In this document: positions 27,211 through 34,577 of the stretch, in pieces
Position numbering within the stretch: position 1 is the stretch's first letter
How the letters are laid out: every line of letters begins with the position of its first letter
Source of the DNA: Cellulophaga sp. HaHaR_3_176
GTDB lineage: Bacteria > Bacteroidota > Bacteroidia > Flavobacteriales > Flavobacteriaceae
Assembly: GCF_019021925.1 (NCBI RefSeq)
Contig: NZ_CP058990.1
Location: 1,294,001-1,358,000 of the forward strand
Direction: 5' to 3'
DNA length: 64,000 nucleotides
Notes under the pieces: generated by a model
The model's input: only the letters and a program-made list of their open reading frames with translations
Told to the model about the DNA's origin: nothing
Database searches by the model: none
Position numbers and translations under genes: made by a program

Positions 27211-27795
27211 TTAAAGTGTTATAAATTTTTGTTTAGAATATACAGTTAGCTCTTTGAAAAAGGAAGTAAACTCTTTCTCAAACTCAAGATAATGCTCTTC
27301 TAAATCTAAAATAGCAAAATTCATTTTAGATTTATTTTTTGTTCTTCTATTAACACCATCCAATACCTTACTAATTCCTTCAAGTTTAGAATAGTTAAAT
27401 ATCCAATTATCAGCAATCATATAAGGCATCATATGTTTTGTATTATCAGGCAAAATTTTATAATTATCTTCTAAAAGATCATAAAATTTATCTACAAAAA
27501 TAGCTAAAGGAACATCAGAATACATACTCCAATTTTTAGCTAAAAAATGATCATAAAAAATATCTACTATAACACCACTATAGTGTCCGTAGTTTTCATG
27601 TAATTTTTTAGTGCTTTTTCTTACGGTAGGGTGTGCATCAGTAAATGTATCTATAAAACGATGTAGCTTAATACCTTTTTGAATACGCTCTGGTAGATGT
27701 TTGTATTTATTTCCACGAATACTATCTGCAATAAAATTACCAATTGTAATTTCATCGTCATTAAAAGATAAATAAATATGAGCTAAAAAATTCAT
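27211..27795 (-). CDS. acpH: acyl carrier protein phosphodiesterase
   Basis: I take the ATG at 27795 (194 residues). A longer in-frame start at 27846 adds 17 hydrophobic residues not seen in the family, and it overlaps the likely glmM promoter zone. The protein matches AcpH/DUF479, an HD-like metal phosphodiesterase that removes 4'-phosphopantetheine from holo-ACP: MNFLAHIYLS, GNFIADSIRG, HRFIDTFTDAHP and VDIFYDHFLAKNW are all typical, with His/Asp metal ligands. It is the first gene of a minus-strand run leading to ggt. Confidence 0.88.
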   Translation of the reverse strand: MNFLAHIYLSFNDDEITIGNFIADSIRGNKYKHLPERIQKGIKLHRFIDTFTDAHPTVRKSTKKLHENYGHYSGVIVDIFYDHFLAKNWSMYSDVPLAIFVDKFYDLLEDNYKILPDNTKHMMPYMIADNWIFNYSKLEGISKVLDGVNRRTKNKSKMNFAILDLEEHYLEFEKEFTSFFKELTVYSKQKFITL

Positions 27796-27861
27796 AAATA
27801 ATTTTAAAAGTATTAACCTCGAATTTACAAATAAGGATAATAGCATTTGATATGATACGTT

Positions 27862-27869
27862 TATATTTG
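27862..27869 (+). promoter_or_regulatory. -7 promoter box of glmM
   Basis: TATATTTG matches TAnnTTTG, 22 bp before the glmM ATG. A -33 TTG at regular spacing was not seen. Confidence 0.5.
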
Positions 27870-27891
27870 CAAAAAACTTTATAACATATTT

Positions 27892-29280
27892 ATGACATTA
27901 ATTAAATCAATATCAGGAATAAGAGGTACCATTGGAGGTAAACCAGGAGATAATTTAACGCCAATTGATGCTGTTAAATTTGCAGCAGCTTATGGTATTT
28001 GGTTAAAAGAATATTCTAAAAAAGATAAATTAAAAGTTGTAATAGGTAGAGATGCTCGTTTATCTGGTGAAATGATCCAGAATATAGTAGTATCTACATT
28101 AGTAGGTTTAGGTATTGATGTTATTGATTTAGATTTATCTACAACACCTACTGTAGAAATAGCTGTTCCTTTAGAAGAAGCAGATGGTGGTATTATACTT
28201 ACTGCAAGCCATAATCCAAAACAATGGAATGCTTTAAAATTATTAAATGAAAGAGGTGAATTTTTAGATGCAGCTCAAGGTGCTATTATTCTTGAAATTG
28301 CCGAAAAAGAAGATTTCAATTTTTCAGAAGTTGATGATTTAGGAGAAATTACTAAAAATGATTCATATATAGATATTCATATTGATGAAGTTTTAAATCT
28401 TCCTCTTATTGATGCAGATGTAATAAAAGCAGCTAAATTTAAAGTTGTTGTAGATGGTGTAAACTCTACAGGTGGTATTGCGATACCAAAACTTTTAAAA
28501 GAATTAGGTGTTGAAGTTGTTGAGTTATATTGTGACCCTACAGGTCATTTTCCGCATAATCCAGAACCTTTAAAAGAACATTTAGGAGATATTTGTGCTT
28601 TAGTTTTAGAAGAAAAAGCAGATTTTGGTTTGGTAGTAGACCCCGATGTTGATCGTTTAGCTTTTATTAGTAATGACGGAGAAATGTTTGGTGAAGAGTA
28701 TACTTTAGTTGCTTGTGCAGATTATGTATTAGGTAAAACAAAAGGGAATACAGTATCTAACTTATCATCTTCAAGAGCGTTAAGAGATATTACCGAAAAA
28801 CATGGTGGAACTTACGAAGCCGCAGCTGTTGGTGAAGTTAATGTTGTTACCAAAATGAAAGCAAACAATGCAATTATTGGAGGCGAAGGTAATGGTGGTA
28901 TAATTTACCCAGAAAGCCATTATGGTAGAGACTCTTTAGTAGGTACCGCATTATTTTTAATGCTAATGGCTGAAAAAGGGGGTACGGTTGCAGAATTAAG
29001 AGCAAGTTACCCTTCTTATTTTATGAGTAAGAAAAAAATACAATTAACTCCAGGTTTAGATGTAGATGGTATTTTAGTAGCTATGGCAGATAAATATAAA
29101 GGTGAAGAAATTTCGACTATAGATGGTGTGAAAATTGATTTTGCAGAAAACTGGGTACATCTACGTAAATCGAATACAGAACCTATAATCAGAATTTATA
29201 CAGAAGCTAAATCTCAAAATGAAGCAGATACATTAGCTAATAGAATAATTGAAGAAATAAAAGCAGTAGCTGGTTTATAA
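27892..29280 (+). CDS. glmM: phosphoglucosamine mutase
   Basis: A 462-residue phosphohexomutase. The phosphoserine loop TASHNP (Ser106), the metal loop VDPDVDR (about 248-254), the sugar-binding GGEGNGG and the C-terminal phosphate loop KSNTEPIIRIY are intact. GlmM converts glucosamine-6-phosphate to glucosamine-1-phosphate for UDP-GlcNAc, hence peptidoglycan and lipid A. Bacteroidetes have one or more homologs in this family, so phosphomannomutase activity is possible, but the EGNGG loop fits GlmM. It ends at a strong terminator shared with the convergent acyltransferase gene. Confidence 0.88.
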   Translation: MTLIKSISGIRGTIGGKPGDNLTPIDAVKFAAAYGIWLKEYSKKDKLKVVIGRDARLSGEMIQNIVVSTLVGLGIDVIDLDLSTTPTVEIAVPLEEADGGIILTASHNPKQWNALKLLNERGEFLDAAQGAIILEIAEKEDFNFSEVDDLGEITKNDSYIDIHIDEVLNLPLIDADVIKAAKFKVVVDGVNSTGGIAIPKLLKELGVEVVELYCDPTGHFPHNPEPLKEHLGDICALVLEEKADFGLVVDPDVDRLAFISNDGEMFGEEYTLVACADYVLGKTKGNTVSNLSSSRALRDITEKHGGTYEAAAVGEVNVVTKMKANNAIIGGEGNGGIIYPESHYGRDSLVGTALFLMLMAEKGGTVAELRASYPSYFMSKKKIQLTPGLDVDGILVAMADKYKGEEISTIDGVKIDFAENWVHLRKSNTEPIIRIYTEAKSQNEADTLANRIIEEIKAVAGL

Positions 29281-29297
29281 ACCAAACTGATAATCAT

Positions 29298-29333
29298 AAA
29301 AAGCGGAACGATTTTAAAATCGTTCCGCTTTTT
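29298..29333. terminator. bidirectional terminator hairpin
   Basis: A perfect 36-bp palindrome: 18-bp arms AAAAAGCGGAACGATTTT with no loop beyond the centre. It lies between convergent glmM and the acyltransferase gene; its right edge is 4 nt from that gene's stop. Confidence 0.92.
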
Positions 29334-29337
29334 TATT

Positions 29338-30219
29338 TTAATGTAAATGTGCTAAACCTCTATGTTTCCATCTACGGTGTGTCCATAAATAATGCTCAGG
29401 TTTTTCGTTTATTTGTTGTTCTGTTAATCTTAAAAATTGATCTGTAATTTCATTTTTATCAGTGCTTTTTCCGGCGGTAGTTATTGGTATAAATTCAGCC
29501 TTATAATATCCTCTTTTTACTTTTGATACCTTTAAAAAAACAACTGCTAAGTCCATTTTACGAGCCATTAATTCTGCACCAGTAAATACAGGCACTTTAA
29601 TGCCCATAAACTCTGTCCAATATGGAGCTCTGTGTTTTTGAGGAGATTGATCGCTAACCATTCCATAAGTACTATGCACATTATTCTGTACATTTCTAAA
29701 AACTGTTTTAACAGTTTCTTCTTGTGTTATTAATGTTGTATTCCAACGGGCACGAACTTTTTTTATCCAACGATCAAAATATGTATTTGCTATTTTTTGA
29801 TACACAGCATATCCTTTAGAATCTACATAATTGTTAATACTAACATTCCATTCCCAATTAGCATAATGAGAACAAACAATCAAAACACTTTTAGTTTTTT
29901 CAATTTCTTTTAAAACTTCAATATTTTCAACTGTATACCTTTTTTTTACATCATCTTTAGATAGGTTCATGGTTTTTATCATTTCCATAAACATATCACA
30001 CATATGACCATAAAAAGCACGTTGAATTTTCAATAAATCTTGTTCACTTTTTTTAGGAAAAACTAGTTTCAAATTATTATAAACTACTTTTTTTCGATAG
30101 CCTACAATAGTATAAACAAGAAAAAATACAAAATCAGATAAAGCGTAAAATAAGGTATATGGGAGTATGGATATGAACCAAAGAATAGGGTAAACTAAAA
30201 TAAAAACTAGTAACTGCAT
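29338..30219 (-). CDS. LpxL/HtrB-type lipid A acyltransferase
   Basis: A 293-residue acyltransferase of the LpxL/HtrB/MsbB family, which adds secondary acyl chains to lipid A at the inner membrane. The N terminus is hydrophobic (about 1-40), followed by the catalytic HxxxxE motif (His118...Glu123 in SHYANWEW). The DQSP segment and the acceptor region with FMGIKVPVFTG are present. The closing HYLWTHRRWKHR is diagnostic. The gene is divergent from the rhomboid gene with back-to-back -7 boxes. The acyl chain used cannot be read here. Confidence 0.9.
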   Translation of the reverse strand: MQLLVFILVYPILWFISILPYTLFYALSDFVFFLVYTIVGYRKKVVYNNLKLVFPKKSEQDLLKIQRAFYGHMCDMFMEMIKTMNLSKDDVKKRYTVENIEVLKEIEKTKSVLIVCSHYANWEWNVSINNYVDSKGYAVYQKIANTYFDRWIKKVRARWNTTLITQEETVKTVFRNVQNNVHSTYGMVSDQSPQKHRAPYWTEFMGIKVPVFTGAELMARKMDLAVVFLKVSKVKRGYYKAEFIPITTAGKSTDKNEITDQFLRLTEQQINEKPEHYLWTHRRWKHRGLAHLH

Positions 30220-30236
30220 GTAATATTATATTAGTA

Positions 30237-30244
30237 CAAATATA
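30237..30244 (-). promoter_or_regulatory. -7 promoter box of acyltransferase gene
   Basis: Minus-strand TATATTTG, 17 bp from the start codon at 30219. It is 2 bp from the opposing plus-strand box of the rhomboid gene. Confidence 0.5.
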
Positions 30245-30246
30245 AC

Positions 30247-30254
30247 TATATTTG
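30247..30254 (+). promoter_or_regulatory. -7 promoter box of rhomboid gene
   Basis: Plus-strand TATATTTG, 24 bp before the ATG at 30279. It is nearly contiguous with the minus-strand box at 30237-30244, so the two promoters probably compete. Confidence 0.5.
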
Positions 30255-30278
30255 AAACCAAACCGAATAGCTTAGTTT

Positions 30279-30932
30279 ATGTTAAATATGCACCCTGTAA
30301 CCATTGCAATTATTGTTATCAATGTTTTAGTTTCTTTAAAAGGTTTCAAGGACACTATTTTTTTTAATAGGTATAAGTTTCAAATAGGATCGGTATTAAA
30401 TGGACAGAAAGATAGAATAGTAACTTCTGGTTTTTTACATGTTGATATTTCTCATTTATTCTTTAATATGTTTACACTGTATTTTTTTGCAGATGTTGTA
30501 ATTGCATGGTTAGGGCCTATTCAATTTATTATCATATACATTATCAGTTTAATAGCTGGTAGTTTATTATCTATGTTTTTTCATAAAGAAGAACCTTATT
30601 ATAGTGCAGTAGGAGCAAGTGGAGCAGTAACAGGCATTTTATACGCTGCAATACTCTTACAGCCTAATATGAAATTAGCACTACTATTTATACCTATACC
30701 ATTACCTGCATATGTTTTTGGAATAGGTTATTTGTTATATTCTATTTATGGAATGAAAAGTAGATTAGGTAATATTGGCCATACAGCGCATTTTGGAGGT
30801 GCAATAGGAGGCTATGTTACAACTTTAATTTTTATACCAAGTTTATTGGTTACAGATCCTTTAATGGTGGGATTGCTTGCTATACCAATAATAATACTGT
30901 TCATTCTTCAAAAAGTAGGAAAAATACGATAA
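30279..30932 (+). CDS. rhomboid family intramembrane serine protease
   Basis: A 217-residue membrane protease with six predicted helices. The serine is in GASGAVTG (Ser114) and the histidine in GHTAHFGG (His171). The conserved HLFFNMF loop (about 59-65) before helix 2-3 supports oxyanion-hole geometry. Length is as expected for the minimal bacterial form with no N-terminal zinc finger. Either of two ATGs (30279 or three codons later) may be used. The substrate is unknown. It is divergent from the acyltransferase gene. Confidence 0.92.
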   Translation: MLNMHPVTIAIIVINVLVSLKGFKDTIFFNRYKFQIGSVLNGQKDRIVTSGFLHVDISHLFFNMFTLYFFADVVIAWLGPIQFIIIYIISLIAGSLLSMFFHKEEPYYSAVGASGAVTGILYAAILLQPNMKLALLFIPIPLPAYVFGIGYLLYSIYGMKSRLGNIGHTAHFGGAIGGYVTTLIFIPSLLVTDPLMVGLLAIPIIILFILQKVGKIR

Positions 30933-31065
30933 AAAACACACTTAAAACGTACTTTAACCTACTTTAAGGTTGTTTTATCGAAAAAAATGACTATCGATTA
31001 TAAGATTTAGCTTATTTTGCCGTTAATAATAAGAGAGCCCCAAATCTCTTTAAAACCTACTTATA

Positions 31066-32700
31066 ATGAAAAGAATTCCCCTAATGCTAGTCTTAGGACT
31101 AGTCTTTGTATCATCATGTTCTGATGAAACTACAGTTTTTGAAAAATCAGATGATAATTTATTTCTAGAAAATAACCAAAACCTTCTCATTGAAAGTGTA
31201 AATTTTGAAAATGCTGGTGTTTTAGATATTAATTTAGAAAGTCAACTTTTAGGAAAAACATCAAAAGCAGGAGGAGAACTAGCTGGTGATTATCCACTTT
31301 CTTTAGTCGCACAAATTACACCTCCTTCATTTCAAGGCGGCGAAAATTTAACAGCATCGCATGTATTTTTAGACAATAATATAGCATACGTTTCATACAA
31401 TACTGTCGAAGATGGATTTGCTGGTGGAGTTGATGCAATCGATATTTCAGATCCTCATAATCCATATATATTATCAAGACTTTATTATTCTAATGCAGAT
31501 ATTAATGCAGTTGGTTATAAAGATGGTTACATATATGCTGTTGGTGGTGTAGATTCTGAACAATCAGTAACAGCAACTTCAAATTCTTTCTTAGCTAAAA
31601 TTTCAGCTCCGAGTGGACGTATTGATGTTAGTGCAGGTATTGTTTACGGATTTCAAGAAGGTTATGTTGGTACTGATATAGCTGTAAATGATAATATATA
31701 TGTTACTAGTGGTAAAGATGGTACATTATCTGTTTATGATGCAAACACAGTTGAAAATATTAAAGAAATGCCTTTTTCAGATTTACGTTCTGTAGCTATT
31801 GACAACAATAGAATAGGTGTTTTAGATGCTAGTGCTGGTGTAAGTGTTTTTGATGAAAATTTTGTTTTATTAAAAGAAATTTCAATTACTTCAGATTTTG
31901 GAGAAGTTTCTAAAAGAACAATAGATTTTTCTGGCGACAGAGTTATTGTAGCAGAAGGCTCTAAAGGAGCAGGTGTGTATAGCACAACAACTGGCGCGTT
32001 ATTGGAATATATTCCAATCATGATTAATCCAGAAGGTTCTGATAGTCAAGATAATGTTACTAATGCTATTGCCGTTAATGAAGAAGTTATTTTAATGGCT
32101 AATGGTGGTGCAGGTTTATCTTTATCTAAAGAGGAAGGAGATTCATCAAGCCCTGTTGGAGTTTTAGATTTAGATGGCTCTATAAATTACGTTATTTCAA
32201 ATGGTGATTATATTTTTGCAGCATCAGGTACTGCTGGTTTACAAATTATAAAAATGAATAAGCCTTCAGAATCTTTAGAAAACAGATGCTCTGAATTGAC
32301 AAATTATAACGGTAGTAGTAACCTTAATGTAAATTCAGGAGAAGTAATCGAATATAAAGGTTCTAAAAGATTAAGCAGTATTAATGTTGGTGGTCAATTA
32401 CTGCTTTGTGGTTCATGGTCTGTTCAAGAAAATACAACTATAAATGAAGATGGTTTATTTGAACTTAATGGTTATATTATTGTTGGTAGAAATAGTAAAA
32501 GAAGAGATGTAATTATTAATTCAAACGCAAAGTTAAGAGTTGAAGGTAGACTAATAATTTACGGAGACTTAATTTTAAATGATGGTGCTTCATTAGAATT
32601 TATAGGTTCAGATTCTGATGTATATGTTAGAGGTTCTGTTATAAAATCAGAATCAGCAACTATAACAGGTGAGTATAGAGATTTAAACAATAAGTTTTAA
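31066..32700 (+). CDS. LVIVD-repeat lipoprotein with C-terminal beta-rich domain
   Basis: A 544-residue lipoprotein (lipobox VSSC near residue 18). Residues about 80-400 hold LVIVD-type beta-propeller repeats: motifs such as GVDAIDISDPHNP, AVGYKDGYIYAVGG and SNGDYIFAASGTAGLQIIK mark successive blades. The last 130 residues (about 415-544) are a different beta-rich stretch (GQLLLCGSWSVQENTT, LRVEGRLIIYGDLIL) that looks like a short parallel beta-helix. LVIVD proteins are surface proteins of unknown function. It begins 133 nt after the rhomboid gene, likely as its own unit, and ends at a terminator. Confidence 0.85.
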   Translation: MKRIPLMLVLGLVFVSSCSDETTVFEKSDDNLFLENNQNLLIESVNFENAGVLDINLESQLLGKTSKAGGELAGDYPLSLVAQITPPSFQGGENLTASHVFLDNNIAYVSYNTVEDGFAGGVDAIDISDPHNPYILSRLYYSNADINAVGYKDGYIYAVGGVDSEQSVTATSNSFLAKISAPSGRIDVSAGIVYGFQEGYVGTDIAVNDNIYVTSGKDGTLSVYDANTVENIKEMPFSDLRSVAIDNNRIGVLDASAGVSVFDENFVLLKEISITSDFGEVSKRTIDFSGDRVIVAEGSKGAGVYSTTTGALLEYIPIMINPEGSDSQDNVTNAIAVNEEVILMANGGAGLSLSKEEGDSSSPVGVLDLDGSINYVISNGDYIFAASGTAGLQIIKMNKPSESLENRCSELTNYNGSSNLNVNSGEVIEYKGSKRLSSINVGGQLLLCGSWSVQENTTINEDGLFELNGYIIVGRNSKRRDVIINSNAKLRVEGRLIIYGDLILNDGASLEFIGSDSDVYVRGSVIKSESATITGEYRDLNNKF

Positions 32701-32710
32701 TACATTTAAA

Positions 32711-32754
32711 CAATAAAAAAGCCCTATTTGATTTCAAATAGGGCTTTTTTATTG
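32711..32754. terminator. bidirectional terminator hairpin
   Basis: 21-bp arms (CAATAAAAAAGCCCTATTTGA and its complement) with a 2-nt loop, flanked by A and T tracts. It separates the convergent LVIVD gene and the TlpA-like gene. Confidence 0.92.
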
Positions 32755-32767
32755 TTTAAAATTCAGA

Positions 32768-33880
32768 TTAAATTTTGCCAATCAATTCAGCAATTTTGTT
32801 CTCTAAATCTTTACCTCTTAAATCTTTAGCTACAATAACACCATTTTCATCTAAAATAAAAGTAGCAGGTATAGCTCTAACATTGTATAATTTAGCAATT
32901 TCATCAAAGTATTTAACATTACTAACATGATTCCACTCTAATCCGTCAGCAGCAATAGCATCTTTCCATTCATCTGCAGATCTGTCTAAAGAAACACCTA
33001 TAATACTTAAACCATTGTCTCTGTATTTATCATAAATACGAACTAAATTAGGGTTTTCAGCTCTACAAGGCTTACACCAACCAGCCCAAAAATCTAAAAT
33101 AGTAACTTTTCCTAATACATCATTTAATGCTAATTTTTCTCCTGTAGGTGTTGGAGCAGAAAAATCTGGTGCTTTTTCACCAATTGCAGTTCTTTTTGTT
33201 TTCTCTAATTGCTTTAAAATTTTAATACCAACGCTTGTTGTTTTAATTTTAGGATCTAAAGACTCAAGCATTTCTCTAACTTCCGATTCTGGATAAGATT
33301 TACTTGCTAAAACTTTATCTAACAACATTACAGATATTAATGCAGTTGGATTTTCTTTTATGTATTTAATTTCATAATTTTTAGCTTCTTCTTGCATTTC
33401 CATATTTTCAGCCTGTAGAGCTTCTTGTGTAGCAGTATCTCCATTAGCTCTTGCTTTTTCAAAATCAGCACGCATAGACATTACTCTTTTTGAAAAATCT
33501 CTACTATTTTTTAAATAGTTATAGAACATTTCATTCTGCTCTGTACCTTCAATTTTAGCAAAAGCAATACTATCTTTTTGAAAAGAAATATCAATAGTAC
33601 CATTTTCAATGACTACAGGAATGTTTCCGTTTACTTTATCAATGAAAATATACTGCAAATCTAAAGAATCTGCTTTTCCTATAAATTTGAATTTACCATT
33701 TTCAATTGTTGTAGTATCAACATCAATTGGCTGATTCATTTTATTAATTCTTTTCAAGAAAACTTTCGTTCCGTTTTCTATCTCACCATCTATACTTGCT
33801 TCAATAGAAAATCCTTCAGGGTTACTATTACATGATATTAATAAAGCTAAAGCAAAGAATCCGAATATGATTTTTTTCAT
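32768..33880 (-). CDS. TlpA-like thioredoxin-fold lipoprotein
   Basis: A 370-residue lipoprotein (lipobox LLISC near residue 17) in three parts: an N-terminal DUF4369-type beta domain (about 20-115), a helical middle (about 120-225) and a C-terminal thioredoxin-like AhpC/TSA-Redoxin domain with WAGWCKPC (about residue 265-272) and the cis-Pro loop VRAIPATFILDE. It should reduce disulfides of exported proteins in the periplasm, as TlpA/ResA do. The closing terminator is shared with the LVIVD gene. Confidence 0.9.
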   Translation of the reverse strand: MKKIIFGFFALALLISCNSNPEGFSIEASIDGEIENGTKVFLKRINKMNQPIDVDTTTIENGKFKFIGKADSLDLQYIFIDKVNGNIPVVIENGTIDISFQKDSIAFAKIEGTEQNEMFYNYLKNSRDFSKRVMSMRADFEKARANGDTATQEALQAENMEMQEEAKNYEIKYIKENPTALISVMLLDKVLASKSYPESEVREMLESLDPKIKTTSVGIKILKQLEKTKRTAIGEKAPDFSAPTPTGEKLALNDVLGKVTILDFWAGWCKPCRAENPNLVRIYDKYRDNGLSIIGVSLDRSADEWKDAIAADGLEWNHVSNVKYFDEIAKLYNVRAIPATFILDENGVIVAKDLRGKDLENKIAELIGKI

Positions 33881-33968
33881 GTTTCTATTTAATTAATTTT
33901 CGTAAATGTACTTATATCTTTTAGGATATAAAAAAACCGATTGATATATCAATTTTATCTTATTAATT

Positions 33969-34484
33969 TTAAAACTGATATCTAACTCCTAAACCGATGT
34001 CAAAATCAAAACTATCAGTAAATTCACTATATCCTAATAAACCAATTTCAGGTCTAAAATCTAAAGATAAAACTAAGGGGAAATCAAAATTGTATTCAAT
34101 ACCTATATTTCCTGCTACAAAAACGAACAAACCACCATCAACCTCTTCAAATACAGTTGGGTTGTTATTACTTGGCCTTGGTTCAAAATCAACATTACCT
34201 AAACCACCACCAACTCCGTAGTACCAATTAAAATCACCATCTAAAGGTAATACCCATTGGTAAATACCTGTAAGTTTGAAAGAATCGTAAGCTCTACTAT
34301 CTCTCCAACCTAAATTAGCTTCTATTCTATTATTACTAGAAATAGATTTTTGATATGATATTTCAGCACCTAATCCATCGCTATCACCAAGTCTTAAACC
34401 TATTGTGTGGTCAGATATATCTTGAGCACTCATCATCATTGGTAAACTGAACAAAGTAAAAAGAATAATTTTTAACAATTTCAT
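33969..34484 (-). CDS. small outer-membrane beta-barrel protein
   Basis: A 171-residue exported protein (signal peptide ending MSA, about residue 20). Alternating aromatic/hydrophobic strands and turns such as YYGVGGGLGNVDF and LGVRYQF at the C terminus (final Phe) indicate an eight-strand OmpX/OmpW-like barrel. The function is unknown. It lies 88 nt upstream of the TlpA-like gene, same strand, with a -7 box 24 bp from its start. Confidence 0.8.
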   Translation of the reverse strand: MKLLKIILFTLFSLPMMMSAQDISDHTIGLRLGDSDGLGAEISYQKSISSNNRIEANLGWRDSRAYDSFKLTGIYQWVLPLDGDFNWYYGVGGGLGNVDFEPRPSNNNPTVFEEVDGGLFVFVAGNIGIEYNFDFPLVLSLDFRPEIGLLGYSEFTDSFDFDIGLGVRYQF

Positions 34485-34508
34485 TTGTTTTTATTTTAAA
34501 ATTTGAGT

Positions 34509-34516
34509 CAAAAATA
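34509..34516 (-). promoter_or_regulatory. -7 promoter box of outer-membrane protein gene
   Basis: Minus-strand TATTTTTG, 24 bp from the start codon at 34484, fitting TAnnTTTG. Confidence 0.45.
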
Positions 34517-34577
34517 GAATTTTGATACTGTTCTGTAGTTAATAAAAACTTAATTTAGCAATCAAAATTTTTACAGC

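Noticed and set aside
27796..27846. Upstream ATG for acpH
   Set aside because: It adds 17 residues unlike the family, while MNFLAHIYLS is the usual beginning.
32711..32754. Possible CRISPR repeat or mobile-element end
   Set aside because: It is a single palindrome with A and T tracts, fully explained as a terminator; no repeat array or transposase exists in the window.
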